Shown piece after piece: positions 4,834 through 7,793 of a stretch of DNA of 7,793 bases (position 1 is the stretch's first letter; each line of letters opens with the position of its first letter). Position numbers and translations under genes: made by a program. This DNA is from an uncultured Thalassolituus sp. (lineage in GTDB: Bacteria > Pseudomonadota > Gammaproteobacteria > Pseudomonadales > Oceanobacteraceae), in NCBI GenBank assembly GCA_913054055.1, contig CAJXIT010000163.1, forward strand, positions 1-7,793, written 5' to 3'. The notes beneath the pieces were generated by a model that was not told the DNA's origin, ran no database searches, and worked only from the letters and a program-made list of their open reading frames with translations.

Positions 4834-6114
4834 GTGAAACCGGTTAAAGTAGGTATATGTGGCTTTGGTACTGTCGGTGGCGGTACTTTCAACGTTCTTA
4901 CACAAAACGCCGAGCAAATAGCTCGTCGTAGTGGTCGCGAAATTATTATTGAGCAAGTAGGCGCTCGTCGTGATAACCCTGCTTGCGACACATCAAACAC
5001 CAATGTAACCCGTGATATTTTTGATGTGGCTCGCAACCCAGATGTAGACGTGGTGGTTGAACTGATTGGCGGCTATGACGTAGCAAAAGAATTAGTGCTA
5101 GAAGCCATCAAAAACGGCAAGCACGTTGTAACCGCGAACAAAGCATTGATTGCGGTGCACGGCGATGAAATTTTTGCCGCCGCTGATAAAGCAGGCGTGA
5201 CAGTGGGTTATGAAGCAGGTGTTGCTGGCGGTATTCCTGCCATTAAAGCAGTACGTGAAGGCTTGGCAGCAAACAACATTGAGCGTGTTGCGGGTATCAT
5301 CAACGGTACAGGTAATTTTATTCTGACTGAAATGCGCGACAAAGGTCGTGACTTCGCCGACGTATTGAAAGAAGCACAAGAGTTAGGTTACGCAGAAGCG
5401 GATCCAACGTTTGATGTTGAAGGCATTGATGCCGCGCACAAACTGACCATCCTTTCTTCCATTGCCTACGGCATTCCATTGCAGTTTGATAACTGCTTTA
5501 CCGAAGGCATCAGCAAGATCACTCGTGACGATGTGGAGTACGCCGAAGAGCTTGGCTACCGCATCAAACACCTAGGCATTTCAGCCCGCTCTGAAAAAGG
5601 CATCGATTTACGTGTTCACCCAACACTGATCCCTGAAACAAACATGGTGGCTAAAGTCGATGGGGTAATGAACGCGGTTGCCGTTAAAGGCGATGCAGTA
5701 AACGACACATTATTCTGCGGCCCTGGTGCCGGTGCGGGCCCAACCGCGTCAGCTGTGGTGGCAGACATTATTGATATTGCCCGTGAAATTAAAGTGGCGC
5801 CACTTTCATACAACACGTTAGACGACGTGAAAGTATTAGAAATTGAAGAAGTGGAAACCAGCTACTACTTACGCATGCAGGCGCAAGACAAAGCAGGTGT
5901 ACTGGCGAATGTTGCAAGCATCTTGAGCAATAAAGGCATCAACATTGAAGCCATCATTCAAAAAGAGCCTGCTGAAGGCGAAACTCTTGTGCCGGTTATT
6001 ATGCTGACCCATAAGGTTCAAGAAAAAATCATGAATCAAGCCATTGCTGAAATTGAAGCGTCTGGTGATATTAACGGAAGTGTCACTCGTATCCGTGTTG
6101 AACACTTAAACTAA
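4834..6114 (+). CDS. hom: Homoserine dehydrogenase (NAD(P)H-dependent, with ACT domain)
   Basis: Hom reduces aspartate semialdehyde to homoserine, the branch point to threonine and methionine. The 426-residue protein is monofunctional, with no aspartokinase part. The Rossmann domain has GFGTVGGG at 10-17 and TANKALIAVHG at 100-110. The catalytic/dimerisation domain has GYEAGVAGGIP (125-135), INGTGNFILTEM (156-167) and GYAEADPTFDVEGIDAAHK (185-203), where Asp199 and Lys203 correspond by spacing to the catalytic pair. GPGAGAGPTASAVVADI spans 296-312. A C-terminal ACT domain (about 343-420) suggests feedback control by threonine, as in relatives. The GTG start is supported by GGAG (4822-4825, 8 nt upstream) and by the Pseudomonas-like N-terminus MKPVKVGICG. 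The linker before ACT appears a few residues shorter than in Pseudomonas, from memory. thrC follows after 176 nt. Confidence 0.97.
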   Translation: MKPVKVGICGFGTVGGGTFNVLTQNAEQIARRSGREIIIEQVGARRDNPACDTSNTNVTRDIFDVARNPDVDVVVELIGGYDVAKELVLEAIKNGKHVVTANKALIAVHGDEIFAAADKAGVTVGYEAGVAGGIPAIKAVREGLAANNIERVAGIINGTGNFILTEMRDKGRDFADVLKEAQELGYAEADPTFDVEGIDAAHKLTILSSIAYGIPLQFDNCFTEGISKITRDDVEYAEELGYRIKHLGISARSEKGIDLRVHPTLIPETNMVAKVDGVMNAVAVKGDAVNDTLFCGPGAGAGPTASAVVADIIDIAREIKVAPLSYNTLDDVKVLEIEEVETSYYLRMQAQDKAGVLANVASILSNKGINIEAIIQKEPAEGETLVPVIMLTHKVQEKIMNQAIAEIEASGDINGSVTRIRVEHLN

Positions 6115-6124
6115 TTTAATCTTA

Positions 6125-6213
6125 CTGCTGGATATTGCCATTACGGTGTTGGAAGTGCTCATTTATAACTTATAAACTCCGCGCTTCCGCCTTGTACTAA
6201 CAATATCCAGCAG
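6125..6213. repeat. Long imperfect inverted repeat between hom and thrC
   Basis: A perfect 13-bp inverted repeat, CTGCTGGATATTG (6125-6137) and CAATATCCAGCAG (6201-6213), encloses a second arm, GGAAGTGC (6151-6158) with GCGCTTCC (6181-6188; eight pairs, one G-U). At the tip is a near-perfect palindrome, TTTATAA-C-TTATAAA (6162-6176). The three tiers stack into one hairpin of about 89 nt with internal loops. No T tract follows, so it is not an intrinsic terminator. No target-site duplication is visible. It could be an RNA processing or stability element, a riboregulator, or a miniature palindromic repeat. Confidence 0.75.
6149..6176 (+). promoter_or_regulatory. Possible thrC promoter inside the hom-thrC palindrome
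   Basis: TTGGAA (6149-6154, 4 of 6 to TTGACA) and TATAAA (6171-6176, 5 of 6 to TATAAT) are 16 nt apart, with a start expected near 6183. The AT-rich palindrome would produce a -10-like hexamer on either strand, so this may be coincidence. If real, its transcript would lack the left arm of the hairpin. Confidence 0.3.
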
Positions 6214-6252
6214 CAAGCTGAAACAAGTTTTAAGAATAATTCAGATTTGAAA

Positions 6253-6283
6253 GACTTTGAAAAAGTCGGTCGATAATAGGACC
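6253..6283 (+). promoter_or_regulatory. Tandem short hairpins at the thrC ribosome-binding site
   Basis: GACTTT (6253-6258) pairs with AAAGTC (6262-6267) around a GAA loop. Immediately after, GGTC (6268-6271) pairs with GACC (6280-6283). The presumed Shine-Dalgarno AGGA (6278-6281) lies partly in the loop and partly in the right arm of the second hairpin, so it could be partly masked. The stems are short, and any regulatory effect is inference. Confidence 0.3.
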
Positions 6284-6290
6284 AAAGATT

Positions 6291-7694
6291 ATGATGAAAT
6301 ATATCTCTACTCGCGGTAATGCACCTGAGCTAACATTTGAAGAAGTACTACTAACCGGTCTTGCAGAAGACGGCGGTTTGTATGTGCCAAAAGACGTGCC
6401 TAAATTCAGCCCGGCTGAAATTGAAAGCATGCGTGACCTTCCGTACGCGGAACTTGCACACAAAATCATTTACCCATTCGTAGAAGGCTGTGTTGAAACA
6501 GCAGACCTTAAAAAGATCCTTGATGAAGTGTACGGTGGCTTTGCACACAAAGCGGTAGCACCTTTACAGCAAATCGATCACAACGAATACGTTTTAGAAT
6601 TGTTCCACGGCCCAACGTTAGCGTTTAAAGATTTTGCATTGCAAACGTTAGGTCGCCTATTGGATTACGTATTAGAACGTCGTCACGAAAAAGTTGTGAT
6701 CATGGGTGCCACTTCAGGTGATACCGGTTCAGCTGCCATTGAAGGCACTAAAGCATGCCGTAACGTAGATATCTTTATTCTGCATCCACACGGTAAAGTA
6801 TCTGAAGTTCAGCGTCGTCAAATGACAACGGTAAAAGGCGATAACATTTATAACATCGCCATCGAAGGTAACTTTGACCAAGCACAAGACATGGTGAAAG
6901 CCAGCTTTGGTGATCAGTCTTTCTTAAAAGGTGAGCGCAAGCTTGTGGCAGTAAACAGCATTAACTGGGCACGCATCATGTCCCAGATCGTTTACTACTT
7001 CTATTCTTCACTGAATCTTGGTGGGCCGGTTCGCCCAATGGCGTACTCAGTGCCTACTGGTAACTTTGGTGATATTTTTGCCGGTTACATGGCGAAAAAA
7101 ATGGGCTTGCCAATTGAGCAATTAATCATTGCTACAAACAAAAACGATGTGCTGCACCGTTTAATGAGCAAAAACAAATATGAAGTGCACGCGTTAGAGC
7201 ACACTATCACGCCTTCAATGGACATTGCGGTTTCTTCAAACTTTGAACGTTTGTTGTTTGATCTTTATGATCGTGATGGTGCTCAATTGGCTGAACTAAT
7301 GGGCCGCATGAATGCTAAAAAAGATGTTGTGTCTTTAGACGAAGCAAAACTAGCAAAAGCTCGTGAAACGTTTGATAGTTACGCAGTAGGCGAAGATGCA
7401 ACGGTGCAGACCATGCAAGAAGTTTACGATGAAACCGGTTACTTGTTAGACCCTCATACAGCCATTGGTGTAAAAGCCGCTCGTGAAGTTCGCCGCAATA
7501 AAAACATTCCAATGATTACATTGGGCACAGCGCACCCTGTTAAGTTTGAAGAAGCAGTGGAACGTGCAGGTTATGCACACCCAGATCTTCCACATCACCT
7601 AACAGACTTGATGGAGCGTGAAGAGCGTTTAGACGTATTACCTGCAGACCTTGCAGATGTTCAGGCGTTTATTGCTAAGAATACATTTAAGTAA
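6291..7694 (+). CDS. thrC: Threonine synthase (PLP-dependent)
   Basis: ThrC converts O-phosphohomoserine to threonine, the last step of the pathway begun by hom upstream (the homoserine kinase between them is not in this window). The 467-residue protein is of the longer, E. coli/Pseudomonas-type class. The N-terminal domain opens KYISTRGNAPELTFEE. The PLP lysine is Lys113 in FHGPTLAFKDFA (105-116). ATSGDTGSAA (140-149) forms the phosphate-binding loop. Other family blocks are HPHGKVS (165-171), EGNFDQAQD (192-200), NSINWARIMSQIVYYF (222-237), PTGNFGD (255-261), SSNFERLLFD (315-324) and GTAHPVKF (412-419). Two ATG codons are adjacent (6291, 6294). Homologues begin at the second, but AGGA at 6278-6281 is better spaced for the first (9 versus 12 nt). 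It is probably transcribed with hom, possibly with help from an internal promoter, and ends at a strong terminator. Confidence 0.98.
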   Translation: MMKYISTRGNAPELTFEEVLLTGLAEDGGLYVPKDVPKFSPAEIESMRDLPYAELAHKIIYPFVEGCVETADLKKILDEVYGGFAHKAVAPLQQIDHNEYVLELFHGPTLAFKDFALQTLGRLLDYVLERRHEKVVIMGATSGDTGSAAIEGTKACRNVDIFILHPHGKVSEVQRRQMTTVKGDNIYNIAIEGNFDQAQDMVKASFGDQSFLKGERKLVAVNSINWARIMSQIVYYFYSSLNLGGPVRPMAYSVPTGNFGDIFAGYMAKKMGLPIEQLIIATNKNDVLHRLMSKNKYEVHALEHTITPSMDIAVSSNFERLLFDLYDRDGAQLAELMGRMNAKKDVVSLDEAKLAKARETFDSYAVGEDATVQTMQEVYDETGYLLDPHTAIGVKAAREVRRNKNIPMITLGTAHPVKFEEAVERAGYAHPDLPHHLTDLMEREERLDVLPADLADVQAFIAKNTFK

Positions 7695-7719
7695 GCGTAA
7701 TACTTAAATGCAATCATCG

Positions 7720-7746
7720 AAAACGGCGCTTAATAGCGCCGTTTTT
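7720..7746 (+). terminator. Intrinsic terminator of thrC
   Basis: AAAACGGCGCT (7720-7730) and AGCGCCGTTTT (7735-7745) form an 11-bp perfect stem with a TAAT loop and five T residues at its end (7742-7746). It begins 25 nt after the thrC stop. The flanking A run makes it plausible as a bidirectional terminator. Confidence 0.93.
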
Positions 7747-7793
7747 GTTGGTAAGAAGTATTAATAGTTATCTATGTGGGAGGGCGCTTGCGC
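7747..7793. other. Intergenic tail at the right edge
   Basis: These 47 bases after the thrC terminator hold no recognisable gene. They end in GCGCTTGCGC, a small inverted repeat cut by the window edge. A weak promoter-like pair, TTGGTA (7748-7753) and TCTATG (7771-7776) at 17 nt, is present but poorly matched. It is probably the upstream region of the next gene. Confidence 0.3.

Noticed and set aside
6125..6213. Interpreting the hom-thrC inverted repeat as a transposon-derived MITE
   Set aside because: No flanking direct repeat is visible and only one copy occurs in the window, so it is reported as an inverted repeat of unknown nature.
7748..7776. Promoter-like pair after the thrC terminator
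   Set aside because: TTGGTA and TCTATG match consensus poorly and no downstream gene is visible to support it.
1..7793. A hidden novel defence, mobile or biosynthetic system
   Set aside because: Every long coding stretch is a recognised housekeeping gene with intact motifs. All gaps are under 230 nt and hold only terminators, promoters and leaders.

Overview
The window is a conserved housekeeping segment of a gammaproteobacterial chromosome with eight complete protein-coding genes, all on the + strand: ffh, rpsP, rimM, trmD, rplS, dsbC, hom and thrC. Protein wording (for example Hom opening MKPVKVGICG and ThrC opening KYISTRG), moderate-to-low GC and the ffh-rpsP-rimM-trmD-rplS then dsbC-hom-thrC order resemble Pseudomonas and marine Oceanospirillales-type bacteria. 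The species cannot be named from the sequence. No mobile element, CRISPR array, tRNA or rRNA is visible, and no gene looks foreign or broken.

Layout: ffh (15-1439, signal recognition particle GTPase) ends in an intrinsic terminator. A sigma70-type promoter with a GC-rich discriminator near 1549-1563 then starts the trmD operon: rpsP (1669-1926, S16), rimM (1963-2490), trmD (2493-3245) and rplS (3276-3638, L19), closed by a terminator at 3664-3687. dsbC (3859-4614, periplasmic disulfide isomerase) has its own terminator and is preceded by a near-consensus sigmaE-type promoter. hom (4834-6114, GTG start) and thrC (6291-7694) are the homoserine dehydrogenase and threonine synthase steps of threonine synthesis. 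They are separated by 176 nt holding a long imperfect hairpin, and thrC is followed by a strong terminator.

Functionally, ffh serves membrane-protein targeting, and the trmD operon joins two ribosomal proteins to a 30S maturation factor and a tRNA methyltransferase. hom and thrC are linked metabolically, while dsbC is an envelope stress/quality-control gene that happens to lie between.

No undescribed multi-gene system is present. The interesting signals are regulatory: an RNA pairing that would bury the rimM start codon, matching the negative control known in E. coli; a sharp arginine-codon contrast between the ribosomal-protein genes and trmD inside one operon; a sigmaE-like promoter for dsbC; and structured leaders before hom and thrC.
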